Notes under the pieces: model-generated
Databases searched by the model: none
Told to the model about the DNA's origin: nothing
The model's input: the letters and a program-made list of their open reading frames with translations, nothing else
Assembly: GCA_021432635.1 (NCBI GenBank)
Contig: MU270101.1
Span: 124,001 to 188,000, forward strand
Source: Thozetella sp. PMI_491
Lineage: Eukaryota > Ascomycota > Sordariomycetes > Chaetosphaeriales > Chaetosphaeriaceae
Direction: 5' to 3'
DNA: 64,000 bases
In this document: piece after piece, positions 11,463 through 23,487 of the stretch
How the letters are laid out: every line of letters begins with the position of its first letter
Position numbering within the stretch: the stretch's first letter is position 1
Made by a program: the position numbers and the translations under genes

Positions 11463-12223
11463 TGCGACGGTGCTGTTACGAGCAGAAGCTAGAAGGAATG
11501 AAGCAAGGGGAAGGATGCTATACAAAATTACTTGGCGATGGTATTGAGAATGATGGCAATGTGACTAGGAGATGGCAGATATTTAACTTGAAATTTGGCA
11601 ACTTCGCCTTAGATGCATCGACAACTAAGTGTAAGGTGGGGTAGATGTTTTCGATCTCTGGCTACGCGGCTTCTTTGTCTCGTCCGCCTAGCGAATTGCA
11701 CTACTCATCATATCTAGATCCGAAGGGGCATGAATCATACCGCCTCGTGCCTTCTTTGTTTCTTATAGCGCATTTTATATTTCATTTTAGGTAAACGTGC
11801 TGCCATAGGACTAGAAAGGAAATCGAGCCGAGTTGAAGCCCCATCACACGTGTCGTTCTGAGACCGAACCAACACTTCTAGAGTCGCATCTGCGGCCTGT
11901 ACGTCGTGGTGCTGTATGAGTTATTGCCATAGAATTGATCCCATTACATCAGGCTGCATACAACGAATAATTTGATAACCGGAGCCGGGTGGCGCTTCAC
12001 CTCAAGCGCGCTTGTCCACGAACAAGTCGATTTAGCCTATTCCGATTTAACTGCTCGCTGAGAGCAAGCATTCCTTAGATGTCTACAAATTTTTAATGCC
12101 GCCCGTATTTTATTACTACCCAGAATTTTCCCGCCCGATAGTGCCACGAATACTGGCCCCGGAGAATCGGCCGGTCGCCTTGGTCAAGACAGAGACGACT
12201 ACCGGGCCGTCGGGACGAGCGAC
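11463..12223. other. Intergenic region
   Basis: 761 bp upstream of the protease gene, with no coding signal recognised. Confidence 0.4.
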
Positions 12224-13465
12224 TCATGGCTCCAAGACCCCCCAGAGGCGCATCACTAACCAGCGCGACCACGCCTCCCCAAGCACATTGCCCAGGAGCC
12301 AGGCCTGATACACCCTTGTGCCTTCCCATAGCCAGTCCTTTCGCCCTCCGAACTTGTATGGCCCGAGTCGCCATCCGGGGCCCTTCTCCACCTCATTCAC
12401 CACGCGCATGGCATACTCGGTCGGGGTCATGCGCTTTTCCCAGATAGGAAAAGGACGGTTTGCGTTGTTGGCCGCCTTGGACGTGGCATGTAGGCTGGTT
12501 TCGGGGAGGAACGGCTGTGCGATGTCGTGCTGGCCAATCGGCGTGGCGATGTAGCCTGTGACGACCTATGCAACGGCCAACATCATATAAGCTAGAGCGT
12601 ACCCGGTAATGGAAAGAAAATGCCAAGCCCCTAAATATGCATTGTAACCCCATTTTGTAGCCTCCGAGAGATATGCCGCGAGGGAAAGGGGGGGACGGGG
12701 GCCTTGGCATTCGCTGCTTCATTGTTCGACTCACCGTCATAACATCGACGCCGAAAGGCGCCATCTCTACCGATAGGCTCCGCCCAAACGAGTTCAGCGC
12801 GGCCTTGCTCATGGCATAGAGCGCATGGTAGAGAAATGGAACGAATGCTGACGCCGAGCTGATGTTGATGACTAGGCTGCCAGGCCCTGCTGCTACCAGC
12901 AGCCTTGCGACAGCTTGCGTCAGGATTATTGGCCCGCGGATATTCGTATGATAGAGCTCGTCAATGACGTCGAGCCGGGTGTCGGTTAGAGCCGACGTAT
13001 GGGTAACGCCACTTTGCAGACTGGAGGTTAGCGCGACCCAAAGCAGGCAGCCTCGTGGCAAGGGAATAGAGCCAATCGAGATGCAACTTGCGCATTGTTC
13101 ACGAGGACGTCCAGTTTGCCAGCCGTGATGGCCTCGACCTTGGGCTTCGCAGATTCAATGCTTTCCGGGCTGGTGATATCCAGGGTCATCGTGCTCATGC
13201 CGACATTAGCCAACTCAGCGATGGATTCAATCTTGCGAGCTGTGGCGATAACATGGTAGCCTGTGCAGGTCATGTCAGTCAACAAAGTCAACAGCCGAAA
13301 GACCTCGTTCTCGGCTAACCTCGCAAGTGGAACTCATAGGCGAGAGACCTCCCAATCCCGGAGGAGCACCTGGAAACAGCATTAGCACCGGCCGAAGCCA
13401 GCCGAGCATGGCGGCGGCCGCGGGCTCACCCACCCGGTGATCAAGACGAATTTGGAGGAAACCAT
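12224..13465 (-). CDS. AYR1-like short-chain dehydrogenase with a GC-AG intron
   Basis: 289 residues from complement(join(12224..12565,12735..13011,13092..13260,13320..13369,13434..13465)). Five small exons are needed. Seen after splicing: cofactor motif TGCSSGIG (10-17), NNAG (82-85), serines in INISSAS near 135, and Y149/K153 in YAMSK. The third intron (13012-13091) begins GCAAGT on the coding strand. Only this GC donor, paired with the acceptor at 13012, restores the NNAG motif. The family resembles yeast Ayr1 (1-acyl-dihydroxyacetone-phosphate reductase) and related lipid reductases, but the substrate is not proven. It is divergent from the P450 at 14292 across 826 bp, so the two may be co-regulated. 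Confidence 0.85.
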
Positions 13466-14291
13466 CTCCTAACGTATGCAGATAGATGCAGTAGTGGAAA
13501 CGAAGTAGGCGGCCGAGGGGCCGTGGCTCTTTTTATTGCACCTCGGTGCAGATAAGATAGGTACGCCTGAGGCGGGAACTCCATCCGATTGGCTTCCGCG
13601 ACTCCCCACGAAGCCCGCAGGATTGTCTGCCGTTCAGCTCATTCGCCTTCTCGCCCGACCGGATTCGGCATAGGCCTATCCTCGGGAGCTCCTCATTCTC
13701 CGCGAGGATTTCTGTATGTTAGTTTCCAGTGCAGGTGTGTATACCCACGGCAGGCAGGGACCAGACAAATCCCCATGCCCGGCACTCGCTCGGCTGGCAT
13801 TCGCTCGATTCGCTTATTCGTTTGCCCCTTGTCTGTTTCCTGCAAAGACACGTAGTAACCTGACCCTGTCCGACGCCTATGCACAGTACTCCGTATTTGT
13901 TGGAACGCTCGGCGCCGAGCTGTACGGATTTCCGCATTTGCAACGAGCGGGCTTGCGATACTCCGTGACTTGTTTCAAGACAGCCGCGATAGCCAGCTAT
14001 CTACCCTATCTCCGCGCAATGACGATATGGATACCCATGTAATAACATGTCCATCTTATCTTTACTATTGATGGTGTGTTGCGGCGAAGCGATGCACCAG
14101 ACGCTCGGTTAGTTGCCACTTGAAGCAGGAAACGTGCGGGTGTGTTTTCGTGAAGTATAAAGACGAAGCAAACCCCCGTGCCTCTGATAAACCTTGGGTG
14201 CAGAATGATATCGAATCGAACTCTAGACACTTAAATATAGCACCATCATATACATACAGACAGCCTTTCGGCCAACATTGGCGTCACAAAT
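13466..14291. other. Divergent promoter region, SDR / P450
   Basis: 826 bp between the start codons of the AYR1-like SDR (minus) and the P450 (plus). Short open frames were seen but no supported gene. Confidence 0.5.
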
Positions 14292-16540
14292 ATGGCAGCC
14301 TTCAACACAACTTCCATCAAACTTGATATGCCAGAGTTGGATGGCTCGCAGCTGATTGCAAAGTCTGCGGGGGTAGCCTTGGCCACCATATCTGTATTTT
14401 TCTTTGTCATGGGCCGTTTGTCCCTAGACAATCTCTCGGTATGTCCCTATCTCCCAGTCCACTAGAATTCAGTTCTTATCCGCCTTGATTTGACTTAGGC
14501 CAACCCGCTGCGTTTGGTTCACAACATTCGGTCCTTCTTGCGGAAACGGTGGCATGCGTGGCAATTCTTAGTCCATGGACCGGATATCATAGACAATGAG
14601 TATAAGAAGGTATGTGGATTTACATTATTTGATACCTCGTCCTCGGCTTACCCGAGCGTCTACCAGGCAAACGGGAAGCCGTTTGAGGTGTTCGCCCCGG
14701 ACAATCGCTATGTCTTTGTGACCTCTCCAGAGCACATTCGAGAGTTGGATACTGCTCCAGACGGCACTATGTCGCAGCAAGAAGCCGCCAAGCAGGTCAG
14801 TTCCATATACACTATTTACATTAACTCTCCTGTTGAGAATCTGACCGCTACCCTGTAGATCCTACTACCCATGTACACTATGAAGGGTTTCAACTGGTTC
14901 ACAAAACGGGGCGTCGACAGCATGGGTTACATACGCACAATCCGGACCCTTCTCACCAATCACCTCCCACAGCTAGTTCCCGACCTCAGTATCCTGATGA
15001 AAAGTCACTTCGACGAAATGTACACACAGTATTCAAGCGTTAATGGTGACCACCCCATCTACTGCAGTCATATTAGCTTCTATTCTAAAATTGCACCGAG
15101 CTGATAAAAGCTGTTCGCAGGGGTTAAACAGTCCCCGATATATGAGAGCATCGTGAAGCTCGTAGTGCTCTCGAATGCCTACTCCTTTTTTGGCAAAGAT
15201 CTCGGTAAGACGGGCCTTTTTCCCTTGGGCAGGTGTGCAAGCTGACACTGCAAGCGCGCAACGAGGAGTTCTTAACTTCAGCCCTCCAATATGTCGAAGA
15301 AGTCGCCATGGGCGCTGAATTGCTAAAATTGGTTCCGGCCGTCTTGCGACCGTAAGTACTCGACAATTTCGTCCACTCTTATCTACTGTTAGTAACGCGT
15401 CAGCGCGACTAGATACGTCGCCTGGTTCACTACTCGGCGATTCAAGGCGCAAGAAGCCATGTTTGCGACGCTGACATCTGTTGCCGCTCAGAGATGCGAG
15501 GAGCGCGAGCTGAAAAAGCTGGGCCATACGGTACCCAAACATGTAATGACCCTACTAAACGCTTCTGGAGGCTCTGGAAAGAAACTGGACTAACTAGAAC
15601 TTAAGACTGACTGTATTCAATGGATCATGGAGACGTCTCCCCGGGAGAACCCTTGGCAGGCAGAACGTATCGTGCACGAATTGTTGGCTATTTGGTTTGG
15701 CTCCATCCACGGGATTGCTACGGTGAGCTGGCAACACTCGTTTCGATTTTCATGCTATTTTAAGCACCACGACCAAGTTCTAACGAATCGCTCGACTAGA
15801 CTACTCTCTTCACCATCCATGATCTCTGCCTGCACCCCAAGTATGTTGAACCGCTTAGGAAGGAGCTGCGCCAACACTATACCGAGTTCGAGCGAAGTGG
15901 GGAGGGTCTTCCTCTTCTTGACAGCTTCATTCGTGAATCAGCGCGACTGAGTCCTCTAGAATCCAGTAAACGTGTCCAGCATATTATGCCACAGATGGGG
16001 TTTAGACTGACAGCGTAACCAGTGAGCACCCGCCGGGCCGCTCTCCTGCCTTTCACTCTCTCCGACGGCACCCAGATCAAGCCAAATCAGTGGCTTTGCA
16101 TACCGTCCCGTTCGTTGATGCAGGACGCCAAGTACTATCCTGACCCGCTCGCCTTCCACGGGTTTAGATTTGTGGACTCAACTACTGTCAACCCCGAGGT
16201 CCGAGAGAAGTTTCAGATTCTGCAGCCGGAGCCTGCGAAGCTGACTGAGATCGGTGATACATTTCACATATGGGGGACCGGGCGGATGTCCTGGTAAGCT
16301 TTCTACTTGCTCCGGTTCCCAACTGAAGGTGGTTCGCGTCCTTGGTAAAGTGGCTAACAGGGTTGCGACAGCCCGGGTAGATACTACGCTGCGGCCACTA
16401 TGAAAGTCATCGTAGGACAGATCATCATGAATTACTCACTGAAGCTCTCTAGCCAGGTAGCACCCCGCTCATGGACTTGGCGATCCGCGCTGGTCCCAAA
16501 GAGAGATATCACTGTAGATCTTACACCTCTCGAGACTTGA
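14292..16540 (+). CDS. Cytochrome P450 monooxygenase (11 exons)
   Basis: 535 residues from join(14292..14438,14499..14609,14667..14795,14859..15045,15121..15204,15255..15351,15413..15542,15606..15722,15800..15965,16023..16293,16372..16540). All ten introns are GT-AG, 50-78 nt, and every joint is in frame. Seen: one N-terminal membrane anchor (GVALATISVFFFVMG), the ExxR pair E380/R383 in IRESARLSP, and the heme loop FHIWGTGRMSCPGR with Cys480 as axial ligand. That loop is split by the last intron inside the Cys codon. The I-helix region (IWFGSIHGIATT) lacks the usual AGxDT form. It looks like the large fungal group often annotated as ent-kaurene-oxidase-like, common in terpenoid and meroterpenoid pathways; this is a loose resemblance. 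It is an ER membrane enzyme that needs a P450 reductase. Confidence 0.88.
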
Positions 16541-16708
16541 TTTCTTCACTTTTCAAGAAGCTGAATTGCTTTGGGGGTTGGAATGAGGCAAATTTTGACT
16601 ACCATGTCTCTCTTTTCATAGCCTGAGCTTTCCCGTCGTTCAACACGCATCACTGTGACAAAATTATTAAATTGCTACCCGGTCCCTAGCCAAAGTTCTA
16701 ATTTCCTT

Positions 16709-16730
16709 TACCTAGGTACTTGCCTAGGTA
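16709..16730. repeat. TACCTAGGTA-type motif pair
   Basis: Two CCTAGGTA units separated by a few bases. Similar motifs occur in other gaps of this window. Confidence 0.6.
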
Positions 16731-17781
16731 GCTAGTTACGATCTACGTAGCCGAGTCGTTTCATTCCACGTAAAAACTCTCCGAAACCAGGTTATGCAGG
16801 CTGAGGATTAGGAGCGCATTGCAGGAACCATAAGCTGAAGACACGGCGCGAAAAGGACATAGAAGTGGGGCTCAGATGCCACACACCAAGATAGGGCGCT
16901 GTATGAGTTGCCCGGGTGTCTCAACAAGTGATGCAAAAGGTCATCAAGGTATCAATATGCCCAATTTATAGCCATAAGTACATCACAGGAGGCCAAAGCA
17001 AATGCGGCGCATTTTTCAGCTAGCGGCTCAATGCGACATCTCAAAGGAGCATCAATAGTGTAACGAGATGCCATGAGGCCATACTCTCCTTGCTAGGTGT
17101 TTATTGTATGGCCCTTTCGAAGGCTTATCTGGAAATTCTAGACTAAGTTGCTGTATGGATTTTTAGCCCTCCGAAAATGGTACTTGGCTAAGTCGACGGA
17201 AGGCGTTTCCGTTCTCCTCTTTGCTTTCCCGACCCTCGTTGCATTATTCTAATTAGAAAATTGAAGGTGCTGCTTTTAATCATTCAACAGGATCAATTCT
17301 GGATGATGGAGCAGGTGCCTCTCATTATGGGAGATGCCATGATCGATTTGGTGGGTGTGCAGCCCGCGAAGTTGTCTGAGCACTGCAATATTACCCAAGG
17401 GGCAGGCTAGGAGGATGCTTAAAAGAGATTGCCCGAGAAGGACTATCGAGTAGGTAGCTTCCATTTCCCGGCTCTTGCACCTGTTTTCCCCTTTGTCGGT
17501 CTCCGTCGCTTGGCATAGTATGGGAGGTGGACCGTGCCCTCAGCCTGCAGCGTTGTGGCTGTAGTAGGGCCGTTGTTGCCGTCCAATGATGGTTTGCGAA
17601 ACCAGGCTGCTACAATTAGCTGGAGGGTCGCCTCTCCATCCAGGTACGAGATTCGCCGATATACGTGCGGCTGTGTCTGGCAGTTCGGACTGCCTAGCTC
17701 TAATAGCCATCCACGTTGCATGTCTGACAGGGAGACGGCGGAAAAAAGGGGGTATGCTTCAGTTCCCCTTTTCGTGCCTGC

Positions 17782-17788
17782 TATAAAG
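17782..17788 (+). promoter_or_regulatory. TATA-like element
   Basis: TATAAAG, 123-129 bp upstream of the ATG at 17911. Confidence 0.45.
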
Positions 17789-17910
17789 AGTAGGTGACAA
17801 GCTTGACTCAGCGTTACCCACCCACGCTTATCTTGTTGCATCGTCCGAATGAATCGCGCACGGCATGATGCGATTGTACCGTCATTGCATTCATTTTGTC
17901 AGCGAGTGCG

Positions 17911-19868
17911 ATGGGGCGCTCCATTCATTATGGGTGGATCTTGATCACGCTGGCGTCTGGCATATTAACTCTGACGTGTTTACAAGCACGCTCGTCGCTC
18001 CTTACCAAAAACCTCTCCTTCATCAATCAATCCTCTAGCTATGCCATCCTCACCCTGCGTACGCTTTCCGAGGTTTTCGGTATCTTGCTCGCCGCTACAA
18101 TCGCTGTTATCCTGGAGCGGATAAAATGGATGTCCACGTGGCACCGGGTTGGGCAGAAGCGCGGGATACCGCTTGTTGACTTCCTTGCGCTCCAAGAAGG
18201 GACTACAACGTTTGGTCTCCTGTCCTTGATAGCCGGAAGTGCCGTAGGATCTACTAGAGCACGTCTTTGGGGCTTGACACGGCTGTTAGCTGTTGCGGTT
18301 GTCCCCATCGTGGGTGTGCTCATCATGAGTCTGTTTCTCTCACCACTTTAGTTGGGCAAGAATATCGCGACGCTAACGGCAACATTATTTAGGTCAAGTT
18401 GATGTTCATATGGCCTTTACTCCGCAGGATTCTGGAAACTCGCAATTAGGTTTTGGTATGAATGGAATCAACGGGAGCGTCGCAGGGGAATTTACTGGCC
18501 TCACCGACTTGATGTTTTCATGGCAGCACGCATCCTTTCTCAGCAACCCAGTCCAGGGTGTCGATCTCACACCTCCTGACGTTCAAATCAGATCGTGCAA
18601 CCTAGGTTTGGGCTCAAATGACGATTCAGGATGCCAGCGCAGTTACTTCTTCCCTGGATCTACTATTTTCCTTAGCCCAGAACTCGTCGGCAACGCTATA
18701 TACCCAGAAGCACCGGTTCTCCTCGCTACGGATCACACGGGTTACATACTAGAGTTTGACGCAGGCAACGTGAGCCTAGAGTTCGACCCCCTGTTAGATT
18801 GTCGCATATATTCCTCCCGGATGTATACCTTCGCGATTGGTGCAATTCGACTTTGTATGAAAAGCACCGCTACGAACGAAGTGCAAGCTCGTAAGTAACC
18901 TTCTTACTAATTAGACGAGAGAAAGGAAGTGGTTTAACAATCTGGAAGGACTAGTTGCCTGTTCGGGCGATATCGCAATAAAACAATCATGCTTGAACGA
19001 CACATCCTGGTACCAAGACCAGGACTGGACAGTGAAGATGGCGGTGTCGTTCCGGAACGCCACGGTAGCATATAGCCGCAGCAACGGCACCATTCTTTGG
19101 CATGATTTCCAGGATAGCTCGCCTGTACCTGCCAATATCTCTGCCACGGAAATCCTTCGGGCCTACGATTCCTTCCTCTCCGACACGACGACCTGGCTGC
19201 ACCAATCCGACACGCCGCTGGCTCCCTTCTCTAGCACAATGCTTCCTAGTTTCTTGTGGCTAAACTGGCCAAAGAGCACAAAGGGAAAGCCATTGAGCCC
19301 TTCTATCAGCAGCAATGTCTATGCAATGCTGCAGAGTCTAATGGGCATCCCATTATACTACTGCCAGAGCGGCGTTCTTCGCCGCCTCATCCCATACTTA
19401 TTAAATAACACCGTCTTGTCCAGTGATCAACCATCTGTGGACCAAAGTCTGAACATTAGTCCGCTTCCCCGGCGTACGACTACCGTTACATTTGCATCCT
19501 ATCGGTATGAAGCACTGGCTGGTACAACAACGCTAGTAGCGTATGGATTGCTTAGTGGGATAGTACTTCTCCTTTGCCTTATAGCGCAATTGAGAATGAG
19601 CATCCTTGTGTGGCGAAGCACCCGCGCCATTCCAGAGATCACGTCATTTCCAGCGCTAGACTTGCTAACGCAATGCACCGTCGAGGATGAGACGCGAGGG
19701 GTTGTCTATCAGGGTCGATCTGAGTTAGGAAATGGAGCCCAACTCATGCCCTGGCTCGCCAGTCTCAGGGTGAGCTGGGCGAAGACGGGTTTCGAAGGGG
19801 ATGAGCTGAGACTCATTTTTTGGAATAATGGCCGCCTTTCGTCCTGTGAAGCCCCTACTGTGAGGTAG
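17911..19868 (+). CDS. Multi-pass membrane protein with large glycosylated outer domain
   Basis: 609 residues from join(17911..18328,18393..18890,18955..19868); both introns are 64 nt. Seen: an N-terminal block of about three or four membrane segments (starting YGWILITLASGILTLTCL, then SEVFGILLAATIAVILERI and LLAVAVVPIVGVLIM). A region of roughly 350 residues rich in N-glycosylation sites (NGS, NVS, NDT, NAT, NGT, NIS, NNT) follows, then a last membrane segment (LLSGIVLLLCLIAQL) and a short cytoplasmic tail of about 85 residues. This topology is seen in fungal families such as DUF3176, but I cannot place it firmly in one. It is probably at the plasma membrane, with unknown function. The first ATG in frame was used as start; a longer 5' end is possible. 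Confidence 0.7.
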
Positions 19869-20043
19869 CCATTGGCACTGTTAACTGATAGAATAAGGAT
19901 GTTGTTGTTCTTCCGCTCGCTGGTTCTTGCATACCACTGTAATTCCTTAGGCTGGTAGCTATTGTAACATGTGAGATTTCGAAAATTCTGGTTCTGTCCT
20001 CGAGCTCTGTTCTTATTTTCTTGTTCGAGGCTAAGAAATGAAA

Positions 20044-21681
20044 TCAACGAGTGTAAATAAAGAAAACATTTTCTCTGTCTGTGAGGTCAAGAAAGGCGGC
20101 CTTCTCCCGCTCACGCTTCACATCATCTTCCGTCCAGCCGTTGTCGGCAGCAAGCTTCTCCAACGCTAGCTTCTTCTCTTTATTCAATCGCACATTCGCG
20201 TAAGCCATGGCGACGCACGAGAGCATCATGACCACAGTCAAAACCACAATGGCCGCCTTGCCCGGGATGTACCCAGGTGCATCCTTGGGGAGGAAGATGT
20301 AGGTCCCCACGACGGATCCGACGCCGAAAGTGAAGAGAGTGAACGCATTTATTGTAACTTTCTTGGTATGTCCACCAATGTTGCTGGCATTCCAGGCATA
20401 GCAGAGCGGAAACCCTGGCGCTGAGAGGTTCTGGATCAGCTGAGCAAACTGAAGCACGCCTCTCTGGCCGGAGTATTGCATGGTGGTCATGATTATCATG
20501 CCAACCAATGTAGGTAGCGAGAGTATAAGGACTAAGGTCATCCGATCTTTGATACGGTCTGAGAGCCAGCCGGCAAAGACGACGGCGAAGCCACCAATAG
20601 CAGTGCGAGGCATGTCGAGGAGAAGAGACTGGCGGGAGGTCCAGCCGAAGCTCTTCGTGATAATGTTGTTGAAAGCTGAGTTACCCCCGTTCGGGATGCC
20701 GATGCACATGATGATGAGGAACATGAGCCATGTGCGGATATCCTTGAAAGTTTCCACGATCTGATACCTCTTAATGTGGCCGTTGCGGGTGCCGCCTTGG
20801 TCAAGCCGGACACGCTCAAGCGCGGCGATCCTCTCCTCCTCGGACAAAAACCGAGCAGAAGCAGGATAGTCGGGAAGGAAGAGGACCACAAGGACTCCAC
20901 ATAATATAGCGAGGGCACCAAGGATCAGGTACAAAAGCTTCCATGGCTCGATAGACCCTTCGAAGTAGGTGACACCATATGCGACACCTCCGCCGACAAC
21001 AGACGTGCTCAGGTTGCCGGCGTAAAACCAGGCGATACGACCGGCGCGTTCGTTTTGCTTATACCACATACTGACGATGAGGATAAGGCTCGGAGAAACG
21101 CAGGCCTCGAGCATGCCCAGGAAGAAGCGGATCGAATAAAACCCAGCGAAACTGTTGCAAACTGCGTGGAGCATGACAATACCACCCCAGGTGATAATAT
21201 GAAACCCAAGATACTTGGCGATCGGGAACCGCTGACCCAAGTACTGGGTAGGGAACATCCAAACCAAGAAGCCCATGTAGAATGCTTGGGCAACGTTGTT
21301 GTAGTTGATACCAGTGACGGGGAAGTCCATAATAGAGGCGTAGGACAGGATGTTCTTGTCCAGGAACTGAGTGAAGTAGACGAACACCAAAAGAGGCATT
21401 ACATGGATGTCCTGCAGACGGAAATCCTGTTACATCATCTGCTCTCGACGCCGTGACGCTGGACGACTTACGATCTTTCGTCGGAGACGCTTATAGTACT
21501 CGTCGTCGAAAATACGTGCCTGAGTACCGGCCAGCTTGAGGGCATCGTCGCCGTCCATAGACTCGACATCTTTCTCGATGGCTGGGATTGAGGCAAAATC
21601 GGCCTCCGGCTCAATCTTGTACGATTCCGGGCCCTTCTCCTCACCAATAGGCATCGTTGGAGACGGTGGAGTTGTTGCCAT
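20044..21681 (-). CDS. MFS transporter, Dal5/anion:cation symporter type
   Basis: 530 residues from complement(join(20044..21426,21472..21681)), with a 45-nt intron. A hydrophilic N-terminus of about 85 residues is followed by some twelve membrane segments. The opening of the first helix region (FVYFTQFLDKNILSYASIMD) and the GMLEACVSPSLILIVSMWY segment are characteristic of the allantoate permease (Dal5) group. That group imports allantoate, nicotinate, pantothenate, dipeptides and similar small anions by proton symport. The central loop with ERVRLDQGG is also usual for this group, as is the total length. The substrate cannot be predicted from sequence. It converges with the membrane protein gene ending at 19868. 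Confidence 0.9.
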
Positions 21682-22550
21682 GTTGCTTATCTCGTAGAGG
21701 GAAAACAGCTAATGTCTCAGGAGTAATGTGCCCGAAGGTGTGCGCGTAACCTAGCCAGCATCCGCTCTCCGTTCCGTGCACGCTATATAGCTCTGCCAGG
21801 AAACAAGTCTCGGGAAACCGACTGCGTCGCCGTCGAGAAATCGGTCGGATAGCCGCTATCATACAGGGTAAGGAGGCGGGTGACTGCCGAGATAAAGAGA
21901 TGAGCTAGACCAATCAAATCGTGGCCTGGCCCAGTGATACGGATGGTCGTCATATTCCTGGTCATGAGAAGCGGGGAAACGGCACAGAAAGGCAGGCGGA
22001 TATCTTCTTCCGTGGCCTTATCAAAACCATGTTCGCACTCCTGGCTTACCTTAGTATAGCATCCCACCTGGACCAGTATCATTGCCTCCCTTGACTGGCG
22101 GGAGGTGCTGGGGGGGAATACGCAATCGCCATGCTCCACCACACGTCGGCGATTACTACCCTTCGTGAACCCAGCCACAAATCGAGACCCAAGGCTTTAT
22201 TTGCAAAACTCACGAGTCAGGATAACAGGACCGCACGCGAAGGGGATGGGGGAGTTGGAGCTTAAAATTTAACGGCCCTGGTGAATTATGGATTAAACTT
22301 CTACTTGAGGACACGCGGAGAACAACTTATTTAGGTACCTAGGTACCTGGTCAACGCCTGTAGCCTTTGAGAAACTCTTAAGGGAACTTGTGTTTGCGCC
22401 CACCGTGTCCAAATAGCTCCGACGATTATCTTAACGGGTGAAATATCTTTCGTATGCTAGCTCTATTAGTAAGTATCTTGGCATATTGCAGGACAGCGCT
22501 AGTGTGTGTACGCTTCCTCTCGCATTAGCGACTTTTCCTCGATCTCGAGT
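21682..22550. other. Intergenic region
   Basis: 869 bp upstream of the Dal5-type transporter. It has a perfect TAGGTACCTAGGTACCT run at 22332-22348. Confidence 0.5.
22332..22348. repeat. TAGGTACC tandem motif
   Basis: Two overlapping palindromic TAGGTACC units. This is the same motif class as at 16709. Confidence 0.7.
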
Positions 22551-22979
22551 TTACCGCCCCATCGGGCCCTGGTACTCATCGTATCCGGAGTTGCCCCGGT
22601 GTTGCCCCTGCTGGCTTCCCGACCTGCCCATCATAGGCACCTGCGTTCCCGACATGCCATCTCCAAATACTGTCCCTTGGGACGGGCGAACGTTCCCAAT
22701 ACCCTGTATAGTACCATTCGTTGCCTGGTAGTAGCTCGACGGTTGCTCTGTTGGGGGAATAATACCCGCTCTTCCGTGAAGATTGAACGATAAGTCCCCG
22801 ACCGCCGCTCTCAGTATCGGCGCGAGTTCTTCTCTCGTGGGCCCGGCGGGTGGCGTCATATCGATGACCGTCTCGTCAACTAGCTCGAAGTGTGAGCAGG
22901 CCAGCTGATTCTGCTTATCAGGCTCGCCGTGCGGGCCATAGTCGACCAAAGACCCAGTGATTCGAAAGACGTTGCTGAT
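22551..22979 (-). CDS. Possible gene fragment, not recognised
   Basis: A 142-residue open stretch whose 5' boundary at 22979 follows a good splice acceptor (CTAGCAG). Its sequence (ISNVFRITGSLVDYGPHGEP, later ELVDETVIDMTPPAGPT and ILRAAVGDLSFNLHGRAG) has coding-like composition, then becomes Gln/Gly/Ser-rich. I could not extend it upstream: frames 5' of the acceptor meet stops, and no ATG-initiated first exon is apparent. It could be the last exon of a gene with distant small exons, or a relic. No domain was recognised. Confidence 0.3.
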   Translation of the reverse strand: MSNVFRITGSLVDYGPHGEPDKQNQLACSHFELVDETVIDMTPPAGPTREELAPILRAAVGDLSFNLHGRAGIIPPTEQPSSYYQATNGTIQGIGNVRPSQGTVFGDGMSGTQVPMMGRSGSQQGQHRGNSGYDEYQGPMGR

Positions 22980-23487
22980 CTGCTAGCAGTCCTAGTGACA
23001 AGCGCTCCTACCAAATATCTACTTGTTGCAATGGTGTTCCGCAAACTCCAAAATTGGTGTATCACTGTACAGTGGCGACTAGCCCGCAACCTTTTTGTGC
23101 TGTATTATAATCTAGCGGAGGCGCTCGATATTCGGCTGGAAATTTCCTTTGTATTTTGCATGTTGAGGAAATCGTAGTGCAGATGCAGATGCAGATGCGC
23201 GCGGGATATTACACATTACATTGACAGCGCGTACGACAACCAGCGCAAGGACAGACATTTTTCCAAGACATTAGGAGGAGATTAATGATGCCAAAACCGC
23301 AGCAACCTCGGTTTCTCAAATTTAGAAATAGGCCCGGGGTACTCTGGAGCATAGTTGAGGCTGAACAGATCAGTGAGTTGCGGCCGCCCTCGTCGAGGGC
23401 GATCTTTAGCTGTAGCTAGCTGTTAAGGTTCAATATCACTACATCTTTCGCTTCTGCAAAAGTGTCTGGCTTGATCCCTTCTCATCA
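22980..23487. other. Intergenic region
   Basis: 508 bp. It contains the GCAGAT hexamer repeat at 23178-23198 and no supported gene. Confidence 0.4.
23178..23198. repeat. Short hexamer tandem repeat
   Basis: TGCAGA repeated three times, plus a partial unit. Confidence 0.8.

Larger units (their letters stand above)
16541..17910. other. Intergenic region
   Basis: 1.37 kb without a supported gene. It has a TACCTAGGTA pair at 16709-16730 and a TATA-like site at 17782. Confidence 0.5.

Noticed and set aside
13720..14040. Open frame in the SDR-P450 promoter region
   Set aside because: Low-complexity, no domain, and overlapped by frames on both strands.
17443..17841. 132-codon open frame on the minus strand
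   Set aside because: No recognisable motif, and overlapped by other equally weak frames.
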